A stretch of DNA of 19,496 nt, from NCBI GenBank assembly GCA_947471105.1, contig CANIYB010000007.1, positions 1 to 19,496 of the forward strand, read 5' to 3'. Numbering within the stretch: position 1 is the first letter of the stretch; every line of letters starts with the position of its first letter. The notes below the pieces were generated by a model. It saw only the letters and a list, made by a program, of their open reading frames with translations. It had not been told where the DNA came from and ran no database searches. Position numbers and translations under genes: made by a program. Below, piece by piece: positions 1-7,122 of the stretch. The DNA is from Cytophagaceae bacterium. Its GTDB lineage: Bacteria; Bacteroidota; Bacteroidia; Cytophagales; Spirosomataceae.

Positions 1-45
1 TAACATCACAAAAACAATATGAAAAATAGACCCTAATTTTTTCAT
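1..45 (-). CDS. Partial gene leaving the left edge (N-terminus only)
   Basis: An ATG on the minus strand at 45-43 opens a frame that runs 15 codons to the window edge without a stop. The visible residues are MKKLGSIFHIVFVML: two lysines followed by a hydrophobic run, which looks like the start of a signal peptide or membrane anchor. It lies 38 bases downstream of the stop of the MetA-type barrel gene on the same strand, so the two are probably co-transcribed. Nothing can be said about function, and so short a frame could occur by chance. Confidence 0.45.
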   Translation of the reverse strand, partial: MKKLGSIFHIVFVML

Positions 46-83
46 TCTCGCAATTTACATAATTTGTAACGGGAGAAGATATT

Positions 84-830
84 CTATGGATTAAAAACTT
101 TGAATCGGAAAGAAATTCCTAAAGCTCCATACCAATCTGATTTATTTGACAAACTTTTTCCAAGGGAACAATCTAATTTAACATCATCACTGAGATAATA
201 TGCTAATCCGCCATCTACCCAATGATCCACATTCACTGAAAAAGGAACTCGGCCAAAAACCTCCACATAAGCATATCCATTTTGACCTATATTCATATTG
301 GGAGCAATTCGGTAAATTCCTTCCATGCTGCCATTCGAATGAAATTCAGCTCCAAAATTATAGCCAATTCCATATCCCCTTCCAAAATCATTTTGAAAAG
401 TTAATACCGCATCGCCGACAGAGTGTTTGATTGGATTTCGCTCACTTTCATCACGACTTAAATTATCCCAATGAAGATGCGTGATCATGGACGTTCTTGG
501 AATCCATTTTTTTCCTTCCAATAAGGCCAATTTAAATCCAATGGCCTCCGTTTTAAAACTTGACAGGCCCGCGGAAGAAGAGGCGATAGACACATATCTC
601 AGTTCGAAATTTTTCCACAAACCCATTTTAAGTAAAGTTGTCGGAAAAAAATATTCTATTCCATCGGCATAGCTATTCCGATTAAAACCCATTTCTGCTT
701 GAATATACCCTTTCTTGACAATGAAAGGGCATTCTGTTTGGTCAGGTCGGTCAGTTTCTATACGACCTATTTGCTGGCCTCGAACGGCCACACTAAACAA
801 TATAAAATGGAGAAGCCAAATCAATCGCAT
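84..830 (-). CDS. Outer-membrane beta-barrel protein, MetA/phenol-degradation transporter-like family
   Basis: This is a predicted outer-membrane barrel of about 248 residues. The N-terminus (MRLIWLLHFILFSVAVRG) is a signal peptide. It is followed by ETDRPDQTE, characteristic of the family Pfam calls the putative MetA pathway of phenol degradation (PF13557). After that come alternating polar and aromatic strands, and the chain ends in FRFKVFNP, compatible with a last beta strand. The frame opens two codons earlier at a TTG (836), but the ATG at 830 gives the better signal peptide. In Bacteroidota such proteins are annotated as transporters with no proven substrate, and the phenol name should not be taken literally. 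A second barrel gene lies 35 bases upstream on the same strand, so the two may form an operon. The family is fairly sure; the function is unknown. Confidence 0.75.
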   Translation of the reverse strand: MRLIWLLHFILFSVAVRGQQIGRIETDRPDQTECPFIVKKGYIQAEMGFNRNSYADGIEYFFPTTLLKMGLWKNFELRYVSIASSSAGLSSFKTEAIGFKLALLEGKKWIPRTSMITHLHWDNLSRDESERNPIKHSVGDAVLTFQNDFGRGYGIGYNFGAEFHSNGSMEGIYRIAPNMNIGQNGYAYVEVFGRVPFSVNVDHWVDGGLAYYLSDDVKLDCSLGKSLSNKSDWYGALGISFRFKVFNP

Positions 831-865
831 CTCCAAACATAAACATTATATTTCTTTTTGAAAAC

Positions 866-1693
866 TTATTTACCTCCGCCGAAATTAAATCCAAGCACCC
901 AAAACCATTCACCAAACCAAATGGACTGACTGGCTTTATCTACGGATCGACCTGTTGTATGAACATCCCACAAATCTGTATAACCACCCTTCAAGGTAGT
1001 TTCGAGAAATAATAGCTTGGTTAGGTTAAGTCGTAAACCCGATTTAATAGAAGCGCCTGCCCCAGCCAAATTCCAAAAATTATTTTGACCAACCGTAAAT
1101 AAACGAACATCAGAACGTGGAACCACTACGCCAATGCCGACTCCATTAATCCAATCTAATTGCATATTTGTTTTTCCTGCTCGCCATACATTTTTATAAT
1201 GATCCAGCTCAACTGCCGCAAAATTAAATCCATCGGTATGTTCATAATCAACAAAATTGGTTGGATTAATGACGATAGGCGCATTTGAAAAATTTCCAAT
1301 ATACGCAGGATTTACCTGGATGCTAGGGGTGGAAACTTGGCTTGAAATATTTCCGGTAATATGGCTATTCTGAAAATCATCTACCACGTATTTCATATGA
1401 TCCCAGCCAATACTTAAGGACAAATTATCTTTAATAAAATATCCCGCATGCAAATTGAATTGAGGAATTGAAAAGAGGGAAGGATTAAAATACGTCTCAA
1501 ATCCGTCAAAGGCAGTCGGCGCATCAGAGGCCGTAACCTTATTTAACGTAAAGTCATATCCGGGCCCTTTAAAGGAAATATCAGAAGTGGGGTAAGCAGA
1601 TCGATTATACCCCCAATAAACAAAATATTTGCCTTTGCGTGGAATTGATTGACTAAAAGCAGTGATTGAGATAAAAAGGAGTAAATATTTCAA
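866..1693 (-). CDS. Predicted outer-membrane beta-barrel protein, TTG start
   Basis: The protein has about 275 residues. A short signal peptide (MKYLLLFISITAFSQS) precedes a mature chain rich in Tyr, Trp, Gly and Asn in alternating strand patterns, including KGKYFVYWGYNRSAY near the start and a C-terminal WFGEWFWVLGFNFGGGK region. This composition indicates an outer-membrane barrel; I recognise no enzymatic motif. The frame begins at TTG (1693), and no in-frame ATG exists between the upstream stop and the signal peptide, so TTG is the likely start. Upstream on the same strand a TAATTTTG (-7 type) element lies at 1771-1778. The gene is transcribed toward the MetA-like barrel gene. It is probably a conserved surface protein of the phylum; its role is unknown. 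Confidence 0.65.
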   Translation of the reverse strand: MKYLLLFISITAFSQSIPRKGKYFVYWGYNRSAYPTSDISFKGPGYDFTLNKVTASDAPTAFDGFETYFNPSLFSIPQFNLHAGYFIKDNLSLSIGWDHMKYVVDDFQNSHITGNISSQVSTPSIQVNPAYIGNFSNAPIVINPTNFVDYEHTDGFNFAAVELDHYKNVWRAGKTNMQLDWINGVGIGVVVPRSDVRLFTVGQNNFWNLAGAGASIKSGLRLNLTKLLFLETTLKGGYTDLWDVHTTGRSVDKASQSIWFGEWFWVLGFNFGGGK

Positions 1694-1769
1694 GTTCTTA
1701 TTTTTTAAATTTTCATGTAAATTTCGGAAATTAAACGTTCAATTAGGAATCAGATTGCTGATATTTATC

Positions 1770-1786
1770 ACAAAATTAAATTTTGT
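1770..1786. promoter_or_regulatory. 17-base perfect palindrome overlapping a -7 promoter element
   Basis: ACAAAATTAAATTTTGT is a perfect inverted repeat with 8-base arms around one central base. Its left half, read on the minus strand, supplies TAATTTTG (1771-1778), an exact TAnnTTTG match that could drive the outer-membrane barrel gene starting at 1693. A palindrome on a promoter could be an operator, but AT-rich spacers form such repeats easily. The binding protein is unknown. Confidence 0.35.
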
Positions 1787-1822
1787 TTAAATTTTTTGGC
1801 CACAAATACATAAATTGCATGT

Positions 1823-1846
1823 TCAAAATTCAGCTTAGAATTTTGA
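1823..1846. repeat. Perfect inverted repeat in the leader of the PhyH-family gene
   Basis: TCAAAATTC at 1823-1831 and GAATTTTGA at 1838-1846 are exact reverse complements separated by six bases. The repeat sits 36 bases before the ATG at 1883 and just downstream of a TAAATTGC (1811-1818), which might be a degenerate -7 element. It could act as an operator near the transcription start or as a weak hairpin in the leader. The repeat is seen directly; its role is inference. Confidence 0.45.
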
Positions 1847-1882
1847 GGTTGAAAATTGCCTAGTAACCATTGCTCATCAAAT

Positions 1883-2710
1883 ATGAAAAAACCAATTATA
1901 AAATTTGAATATAAAACTTTCAGCCTTGGGTCAGAAATTACTCAAGAGCAAAAAGATTATTTCAAAAAATATGGGGTGATTCAATTTAAGAATTTTATTT
2001 CTTCTGAAACTGCCTTGGTGTTTATTGATGAATTAGCCAAAATTGAATCAAAGTGGCTTGAAGAAGGGGTCCAAAAAATCAATGGAATTCCATTAAAATT
2101 TGGGAAAGATCCGGAGGGTAAAGACATGATCCAACGTATGTGCTTTACAAACAAACATAGCAATGTGTTGCAAGAATTTCTAAAAGATCCGCGATTAAGC
2201 ATATTAACTGAGTTCCTGGCCCCTTATGAAGGTCGAATTTCGGAAGATGAAAAAGATGGCTTGGTATTCAACCACTATGTAAATCAACCTAATTCCAAAT
2301 TCACACAAATGGGCTGGCATACCGATAGCCCCCGGGATTTATTTTTGGGCCAAAAAATATTGCCTATGTTAAATGTGGGCATACATTTAGATCATTGTCC
2401 TTCATCCAATGGAGGATTAAGAGTATTGCCTGGAACTCAAAACCAAAGCGTTTTGAAATTACTTTTTGGCAAAAAACAATTTATAGATCATCGTTCAGAC
2501 CCGAGAGAAGCCGCATTTGAAATAGAGCGAGGTGATTTAACCATTCATGATGGAAGGTTATGGCATCGGGTGGAAGTATCTCCTAATTTTGGAGAGAAAT
2601 CTAGACGGAGAGTAATGTATGTACCGATTATAACGGGAAAATTCAAGCCCAAAAACTCTACTAGCAAGACTCCTTTTTACCATCGATTTGCCAAAGTAGT
2701 CACCAAATAA
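1883..2710 (+). CDS. Phytanoyl-CoA dioxygenase (PhyH) family protein
   Basis: This cytoplasmic Fe(II)/2-oxoglutarate-dependent oxygenase has about 275 residues. The facial triad is visible: H146 and D148 in GWHTDSP, and the distal histidine H228 in HDGRLWHRVEVSPN. Arginines at 241-243 are placed to hold the 2-oxoglutarate carboxylate. The region GLRVLPGTQ (178-186) matches the usual strand before the distal histidine. The frame is open from a TTG at 1856, but the ATG at 1883 is preferred, since the nine extra codons would lie next to a perfect inverted repeat and add nothing recognisable. The gene stands alone, divergent from a barrel gene and convergent with ruvX eight bases away. PhyH proteins hydroxylate many small molecules, lipids and natural products, so the substrate cannot be inferred here. 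Confidence 0.85.
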   Translation: MKKPIIKFEYKTFSLGSEITQEQKDYFKKYGVIQFKNFISSETALVFIDELAKIESKWLEEGVQKINGIPLKFGKDPEGKDMIQRMCFTNKHSNVLQEFLKDPRLSILTEFLAPYEGRISEDEKDGLVFNHYVNQPNSKFTQMGWHTDSPRDLFLGQKILPMLNVGIHLDHCPSSNGGLRVLPGTQNQSVLKLLFGKKQFIDHRSDPREAAFEIERGDLTIHDGRLWHRVEVSPNFGEKSRRRVMYVPIITGKFKPKNSTSKTPFYHRFAKVVTK

Positions 2711-2718
2711 AACCTAAT

Positions 2719-3132
2719 TTAGTGCATTGCTTCCATATAGGATTGCAAAATGATGGTTGCCGAAACACGGTCAACATTCCCTTTTTCACGTCGGTCTTTT
2801 TTAGACATTCCACCCGCTATCATAGCTTGCATCGCTAATTTTGAGGTAAACCTCTCATCATGCTCGTGCAGCGGTAATTCAGGAAATTTCTTTTTGAAGC
2901 TTTTAATGAAAATTCGCACGCCGGCGGTCGAGTCCGTATCCGAATTATCTAAGTTTTTCGGCATGCCGATGACCACCTCGTCAACGGTTTCTTTTTTGAA
3001 ATAAGTATCTAGGAATGAGAGTAGGGTGTGAGTTGGAACTGTTTCAAGGCCATTGGCAATAATTTTCAATGAATCCGTCACAGCTAAACCTGTACGCTTT
3101 AAACCAAAATCAATGGCTAAGATTCTGCCCAT
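2719..3132 (-). CDS. ruvX: Putative Holliday junction resolvase / pre-16S rRNA nuclease RuvX (YqgF)
   Basis: This is an RNase H-fold nuclease of 137 residues, the usual length for YqgF/RuvX. The first strand carries D8 in ILAIDFGLKRTGLA, the second conserved segment is VVIGMPKNLD (53-62), the third acidic residue is E93 in HDERFTSK, and D121 in NVDRVSATIILQSY completes the acidic cluster. In E. coli the family takes part in maturation of the 16S rRNA 5' end and has been proposed as an alternative Holliday junction resolvase; which applies here is not settled by sequence. It lies five bases downstream of the YcxB-like gene on the same strand, so the pair is probably one transcript. Confidence 0.93.
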   Translation of the reverse strand: MGRILAIDFGLKRTGLAVTDSLKIIANGLETVPTHTLLSFLDTYFKKETVDEVVIGMPKNLDNSDTDSTAGVRIFIKSFKKKFPELPLHEHDERFTSKLAMQAMIAGGMSKKDRREKGNVDRVSATIILQSYMEAMH

Positions 3133-3137
3133 AAAAT

Positions 3138-3686
3138 TTATTGAATATATCCTTTGTCGCGAAGAATTTTATCCATCAATTTTTTATCATTTTCATTATT
3201 GAAGATCGAAAATGGCAAATACATAAATTGAAATTTTCCCATTTCAAGCACATAGGATTGCTTATCTTTGTAGGCCTTTAAAATCATATCCCATTTCAAC
3301 ATTCCCCCTTCCTTATCGGAAATTTTCATAAAAATTTGACGAGAATCTATTTCATATCGGTACTTGTCAAAAAGCTGTTTATACTGAGCTAATTGTGTGA
3401 TTCCCGTAAATTGAATCAACCAAAATAAGACGTATCCGATGGTACCGATGGCAATAAAAATATAAATCCAATAGTTTTTATAGGTGCCTGACAGATTTAA
3501 AGCCACATTAGCAAGAATCAAAACTAAAGGCACAAACGACCATTTCCATTGATTAGCAAATAATTGACGCATACAAAGTCCAATATATTTGTTTTTTTCT
3601 AACCCGTATTTCTTCGTTTTAATCGCTAATGGATTGGAAGGAGCTTGCATTTGTTGGCGCTGTTGCGCCCCATACATTTTGGACAT
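3138..3686 (-). CDS. YcxB-like two-helix membrane protein
   Basis: The protein has about 182 residues. A polar N-terminal segment (to about residue 45) is followed by two transmembrane helices, roughly WSFVPLVLILANVALNL (49-65) and YWIYIFIAIGTIGYVLFWLI (72-91). A soluble C-terminal domain (about 105-175) resembles YcxB-like domains: it has a strand pattern around YRYEIDSRQIFMKI, then WDMILKAYKDKQSYVLEM, and ends with a FQFMYLPFSIF-type strand. The function of that domain is unknown. The second methionine (ATG at 3677) is an alternative start. The gene precedes ruvX with a five-base gap, but this says little about its job. The YcxB assignment is by motif resemblance only. Confidence 0.6.
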   Translation of the reverse strand: MSKMYGAQQRQQMQAPSNPLAIKTKKYGLEKNKYIGLCMRQLFANQWKWSFVPLVLILANVALNLSGTYKNYWIYIFIAIGTIGYVLFWLIQFTGITQLAQYKQLFDKYRYEIDSRQIFMKISDKEGGMLKWDMILKAYKDKQSYVLEMGKFQFMYLPFSIFNNENDKKLMDKILRDKGYIQ

Positions 3687-3779
3687 AATAAATAATTTAA
3701 CTGCTAAATAAAGCGTAAAGGTACGAAATTTGGATAATTTTGGTAATTTTAAGAGCTATTTTAGTGTACCAACCCAATT

Positions 3780-4283
3780 ATGTCGGCAAAACAAATCTTA
3801 GACGGACCTTCATTGCTTCAAAAAATCAGACGAATATCGTTTCAGATTTATGAAAATAACTTTGAAGAAAAAGAAATTATTATTGCCGGCGTCATAGGCG
3901 AGGGATTTGCCTTAGCTAAAATGCTGTGTGAACATATCCAGGAAATCTCAAAGCTACAAGCAAAGGCGGTGGAAATTCATTTGAACAAAGAAATCCCTTA
4001 TGAAAAACCTGTCAGTTTCGACTGTTCTTTAGACCTATTTGAAAACAAAGTGATCGTGGTCGTGGACGATGTATTAAACACAGGTCGGACTTTTTCTTAT
4101 TCCTTAGCTCCTTTTTTAAGTATCCCGGTCAAAAAAATCCAAGTAGCTGTTTTGGTCGATCGCAATTACAGAAAATTCCCAATTTCCGCTGATTATAAGG
4201 GCTATGAATTGTCAACTACCCTATCTGAGCACGTTGAGGTCATTATTTCGGACGCAAAAAAAAGAGGCGTCTATTTGCATTAA
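3780..4283 (+). CDS. Phosphoribosyltransferase family protein (PyrR-like)
   Basis: This type I phosphoribosyltransferase has 167 residues. The PRPP-binding signature is VIVVVDDVLNTGRTF (91-105), with the acidic pair D96-D97 followed by T101-G102-R103-T104, and the pyrophosphate loop is near GVIGEG (37-42). The length and the form of the signature resemble PyrR and hypoxanthine phosphoribosyltransferases. The base it uses cannot be read from the sequence, and a bona fide PyrR attenuator usually sits with pyrimidine genes, which are absent here. It is a single-gene unit, divergent from the YcxB-like gene, and its stop overlaps the end of aroE by four bases. Confidence 0.8.
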   Translation: MSAKQILDGPSLLQKIRRISFQIYENNFEEKEIIIAGVIGEGFALAKMLCEHIQEISKLQAKAVEIHLNKEIPYEKPVSFDCSLDLFENKVIVVVDDVLNTGRTFSYSLAPFLSIPVKKIQVAVLVDRNYRKFPISADYKGYELSTTLSEHVEVIISDAKKRGVYLH

Positions 4284-5038
4284 GATTGCCAAATCTCCCA
4301 AGCCTTATCTGCCTGGCCGATTAACATATCAATTCCTGTATGGGTTCCTCCAACGCGAGCAGCAATTCCTTTTTTAAGAAATAAGGTTTCCAATGGATTA
4401 TAAACGGCATCGTATAAAAAGTGTTGCTCATTTAAAGCCGCATAGGGTAATGGCGGACTTGAATCAATATTGGGGAACATCCCTAGGGGTGTGGTGTTGA
4501 CAATCAGACCAATTTCAGAAATAATGCTTGGGATTTCTTCATACGATATCGCGTCGCCGGAAGCCACTCTGGAAACTTTGATCACAGGAATACCTAAATC
4601 TTCTAATGCAACAATAATGGCCTTAGCTGCTCCTCCTTGGCCCAAAACCAATGCTTTTTTTGATTTGAAATAAGCCAAAGCAGTCCAAGAAGTTAGCGTA
4701 TTTTTAAAACCCCAATAATCTGAATTATAGCCGATGGTATGCCCATTAGGTAAAATTTTAATCGTATTAACGGCACCAATTTTTAAAGCGGCAGAATCTA
4801 TCTCACTTAAAAATGGCATGACTAATTGCTTATAAGGGATCGTGACATTTAAACCCTTTAAAGTGGATTTATGTTGGTCTAGTAATTTGGGGAATTCGTC
4901 AATCGAAGCGATAGGAAATTGTTCATATGCATGCGATTCAGATAGACCTAGCGATTGGAATTTTTCAGTAAAATACTTTTTAGAAAATGAGTGGCCAAGA
5001 GGGTAACCAATTAGGCCATAAAGAGAAGAGGTCGCCAT
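4280..5038 (-). CDS. aroE: Shikimate dehydrogenase
   Basis: The enzyme reduces 3-dehydroshikimate to shikimate with NADPH in the cytoplasm, step four of the chorismate pathway. Its length (252 residues) is slightly short of the typical 270. Shikimate-binding serines are seen in GHSFSK (S17, S19). The catalytic lysine is K70 in NVTIPYK, N91 follows GAV, and the catalytic aspartate is D107 in GYNSDYWG. The NADP-binding loop is GQGGAAKA (133-140), and R157 after the second strand is placed to meet the 2'-phosphate. It lies five bases downstream of the dedA gene. Its product feeds chorismate, which menF elsewhere in the window uses for menaquinone. Confidence 0.94.
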   Translation of the reverse strand: MATSSLYGLIGYPLGHSFSKKYFTEKFQSLGLSESHAYEQFPIASIDEFPKLLDQHKSTLKGLNVTIPYKQLVMPFLSEIDSAALKIGAVNTIKILPNGHTIGYNSDYWGFKNTLTSWTALAYFKSKKALVLGQGGAAKAIIVALEDLGIPVIKVSRVASGDAISYEEIPSIISEIGLIVNTTPLGMFPNIDSSPPLPYAALNEQHFLYDAVYNPLETLFLKKGIAARVGGTHTGIDMLIGQADKAWEIWQS

Positions 5039-5043
5039 ACATT

Positions 5044-5679
5044 TTATTTGGCTAAGCGTTGCTTGATCAATCCAATCAGAATGGGCAATACCGAAACTCC
5101 GACTATCCCTAGGACTACCTTTTCAAAATTCTCTTTGATAAAGGCATTATCTCCTAAATAAAACCCCGCCATGGTAATGGAAGTAACCCAAAGGCATGCG
5201 CCTAAAAATCCATAAAGTAAATAGACGGGATACGACATGCGGCCGGCGCCGGCAACAAATGGGGCCACCGTTCTTACGATAGGAATAAACCTGGCTAAAA
5301 TAACGGTCTTTGCTCCATATTTAGCATAAAATGTTTCCGTTTGTTCTACATGTGAACGCTTTAAAAACAAGATTTGCTCCCTTTCCTTAATCCAGGAACT
5401 GAAATATCTTCCTAAAAAATAATTGACTTGATCGCCAGACAATGCGGCTAAAATCAGTAATGGAATGACGAAATAAACATCTAGTTGGCCCGAAGCTGAG
5501 GCCAATAAACCCACTGAAAATAACAAAGAATCTCCAGGAAGTAAGGGCATAACCACGAGACCAGTTTCTACAAACACGATTAAAAATAAAAGTGCATAAG
5601 TCAATGAGCCGTTGGCCGAAATAAACTCAGTAAGAAATTGCAAAGGATCTTTTAACAAATCCAAAAGTGATTGAAGCAT
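5044..5679 (-). CDS. DedA family integral membrane protein
   Basis: The protein has about 211 residues from the ATG at 5679; the frame extends 11 codons upstream (MGFIYFFKNIN), but the family normally starts near MLQSLLDLL. It shows an acidic re-entrant segment ETGLVVMPLLPGDSLLF, a GRYF segment, and the conserved ARFIPIVRTVAPFVAGAGRM, followed by two C-terminal helices. DedA proteins are inner-membrane proteins of the VTT/SNARE-associated fold. Some flip undecaprenyl phosphate or phosphatidylethanolamine, and others influence membrane potential or drug tolerance; which role applies here cannot be read. It lies between the ComA-like gene (72-base gap upstream) and aroE (5-base gap downstream), so one operon is likely. 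Confidence 0.88.
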   Translation of the reverse strand: MLQSLLDLLKDPLQFLTEFISANGSLTYALLFLIVFVETGLVVMPLLPGDSLLFSVGLLASASGQLDVYFVIPLLILAALSGDQVNYFLGRYFSSWIKEREQILFLKRSHVEQTETFYAKYGAKTVILARFIPIVRTVAPFVAGAGRMSYPVYLLYGFLGACLWVTSITMAGFYLGDNAFIKENFEKVVLGIVGVSVLPILIGLIKQRLAK

Positions 5680-5751
5680 GTTTATATTTTTGAAAAAATA
5701 AATGAACCCCAAACACGCATTATTTTCGTTGGATAGGCCCTAAAAATTATT

Positions 5752-6513
5752 TTAATGAGTTAAAAAATGATCAAATGTGTCACCTCGTAAACCTAAACGG
5801 ATGGTTTCTAAGGAGATAACCTCATTAGGTGCGATATTGCCAACATTCACATTGGCGCCCACCAACTTAACAAACCAAACTTGTTGGGACTTCTGAGGAG
5901 CCTCCCAAATGATTTTTTCTTCGGGAATTTCAGTCAAAATCTCTTCCACTAATCCTTGGCGAACTTCTCCTGAAGAACGAAATAAACCCACATTACCACC
6001 TTCTCTTGCTTCGCCAATGACCTTCCATGAACCGGCTTCTAATTCCATTTTCATCAACTTGATCCATTTATAGGGAGGAATTATTTTAGCTTCATCTTTC
6101 GATCCCACTTCAGAAAGAACAATTACTTGTTTAGAGAGCTTGTGAATAAATTCACATTTTACATCAGAAGGCATATCCACTGAGCCATCAGAAATTTCAG
6201 CATATTCCATCCCATATTGGTCTAAAACCCGCTGATATTCATCCACTTGACCGCGAATATAAAATGCTTCAAATAAGGTGCCGCCAAAATAAACAGGAAT
6301 TCCTGCTGATTTATAGATGGCCAGTTTTTCCTTCAAATTGGGTGTTACATAGGAAGTAGCCCAACCCAATTTTACAATATCGGTATGAGCACCGCCCATC
6401 TCAATGAAATCTTCTACTTGCCTTAAACTCAACCCTTTGTCCATGACCATCGTCAATCCCTTTTGACGTGGTTTTGCAGTTCGCTCTGGAATTTGATCTA
6501 AATTATAATTCAT
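5752..6513 (-). CDS. comA: Phosphosulfolactate synthase (ComA) family protein
   Basis: This 253-residue TIM-barrel protein matches the ComA family. Recognisable segments are KGLTMVMDKGLS near the N-terminus, VKLGWATSYV, the PVYFGGTLFE strand, EISDGSVDM, a GEAREGGNVGLF loop and IIWEAPQKSQQVWFVKLVG near the end. In methanogens ComA adds sulfite to phosphoenolpyruvate to give phosphosulfolactate, the first step of coenzyme M synthesis. Homologues occur in bacteria that make no coenzyme M, where the product might feed sulfolactate or cysteate. No comB, comC or cysteate gene is in the window. It is the first gene of a likely operon with dedA and aroE, and a good Bacteroidota promoter lies upstream at 6568-6599. 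The family is confident; the reaction is inferred. Confidence 0.85.
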   Translation of the reverse strand: MNYNLDQIPERTAKPRQKGLTMVMDKGLSLRQVEDFIEMGGAHTDIVKLGWATSYVTPNLKEKLAIYKSAGIPVYFGGTLFEAFYIRGQVDEYQRVLDQYGMEYAEISDGSVDMPSDVKCEFIHKLSKQVIVLSEVGSKDEAKIIPPYKWIKLMKMELEAGSWKVIGEAREGGNVGLFRSSGEVRQGLVEEILTEIPEEKIIWEAPQKSQQVWFVKLVGANVNVGNIAPNEVISLETIRLGLRGDTFDHFLTH

Positions 6514-6567
6514 AATGTGATATTGGCTGTGATTTTTTCAATTCAAATCTAAAAAGAAATTTCGGTA

Positions 6568-6599
6568 CAAAAATAAGCATTCCGAATGAGGTCAGCAAA
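6568..6599 (-). promoter_or_regulatory. Bacteroidota-type promoter for the comA-dedA-aroE operon
   Basis: On the minus strand TTTG (6599-6596) and TATTTTTG (6575-6568) are separated by 20 bases. This matches the Bacteroidota sigma-A consensus of TTTG, a 17-23 base spacer and TAnnTTTG. It implies transcription from roughly 6560 and a leader of about 45-50 bases to the ATG at 6513. It is the best promoter match I found in the window. Confidence 0.6.
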
Positions 6600-6644
6600 C
6601 CTTTTGGAATTCTGTTAGTTTAGTAATTTATCATGATTTCACCA

Positions 6645-6652
6645 TATATTTG
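6645..6652 (+). promoter_or_regulatory. -7 promoter element for the DUF2147 gene
   Basis: TATATTTG is an exact TAnnTTTG match about 23 bases before the ATG at 6675. A TTTA at 6619-6622, 22 bases upstream, could serve as a weak -33 element. Its position inside the possible N-terminal extension from 6633 argues that translation begins at 6675, not 6633. Confidence 0.5.
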
Positions 6653-6674
6653 CACATTCAAAAATTTTCTATCG

Positions 6675-7094
6675 ATGAAAACAACATTCTTATTATTGTT
6701 TAGCACACTTATTCTACAAACAAATTCATTTGCGAACTCGGGTCCTGATGTCATTATAGGCGAATGGCTTTCTCAAGAAAAAGACGGAAAAATTAGTATT
6801 TACAAACAAGGTGATAAGTTTTATGGCAAAATCTCATGGGGAAAAACACCCGGTAGAAAGGATACGAATAATCCTGATGCTAAATTAAAGAATCGTGACC
6901 TCCTTGGATTAGTCATTTTACATGATTTCAAATACACGGGGTCCGCCTGGGAAGATGGTAAAATTTATGACCCAAAATCAGGAAAAACCTATGATTGCAT
7001 TTTAAAAGTAAAGGACAACAATAAAATATTGGAAATCCGAGGATATGTAGGCGTACCCATGTTTGGCCGAACAGCGACATGGACCCGGTCCTAA
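6675..7094 (+). CDS. Secreted DUF2147 protein
   Basis: The exported protein has about 139 residues. The signal peptide is MKTTFLLLFSTLILQTNSFA, followed by the DUF2147 domain: IIGEWLSQEKDGKISIY, GDKFYGKISWG, the DLLGLVILHDFKY segment, the strongly conserved WEDGKIYDPKSGKTYDC and the closing GYVGVPMFGRTATWTR. The domain is a small beta barrel of lipocalin-like appearance, found in periplasmic proteins of Proteobacteria and Bacteroidota; its function is unknown. The frame is open from an ATG at 6633, but the 14 extra residues would bury the signal peptide and overlap a promoter element, so 6675 is preferred. The thioesterase gene follows 28 bases downstream on the same strand. Confidence 0.83.
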   Translation: MKTTFLLLFSTLILQTNSFANSGPDVIIGEWLSQEKDGKISIYKQGDKFYGKISWGKTPGRKDTNNPDAKLKNRDLLGLVILHDFKYTGSAWEDGKIYDPKSGKTYDCILKVKDNNKILEIRGYVGVPMFGRTATWTRS

Positions 7095-7122
7095 AAAATA
7101 ATTATTCCGCCTAACCCATTAT

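Noticed and set aside
55..69. TTACA-TAATT-TGTAA inverted repeat before the partial gene at the left edge
   Set aside because: Arms of only five bases in AT-rich DNA are expected by chance, and too little of the downstream gene is visible.
1811..1818. TAAATTGC as a -7 promoter element for the dioxygenase gene (also seen at 10112-10119 and on the minus strand near 52-59)
   Set aside because: It departs from TAnnTTTG and no TTTG lies 17-23 bases upstream at any of these places, so I did not list it as a promoter.
3780..4283. Naming the phosphoribosyltransferase pyrR
   Set aside because: The signature fits several purine and pyrimidine phosphoribosyltransferases, and there are no pyrimidine genes or attenuator nearby.
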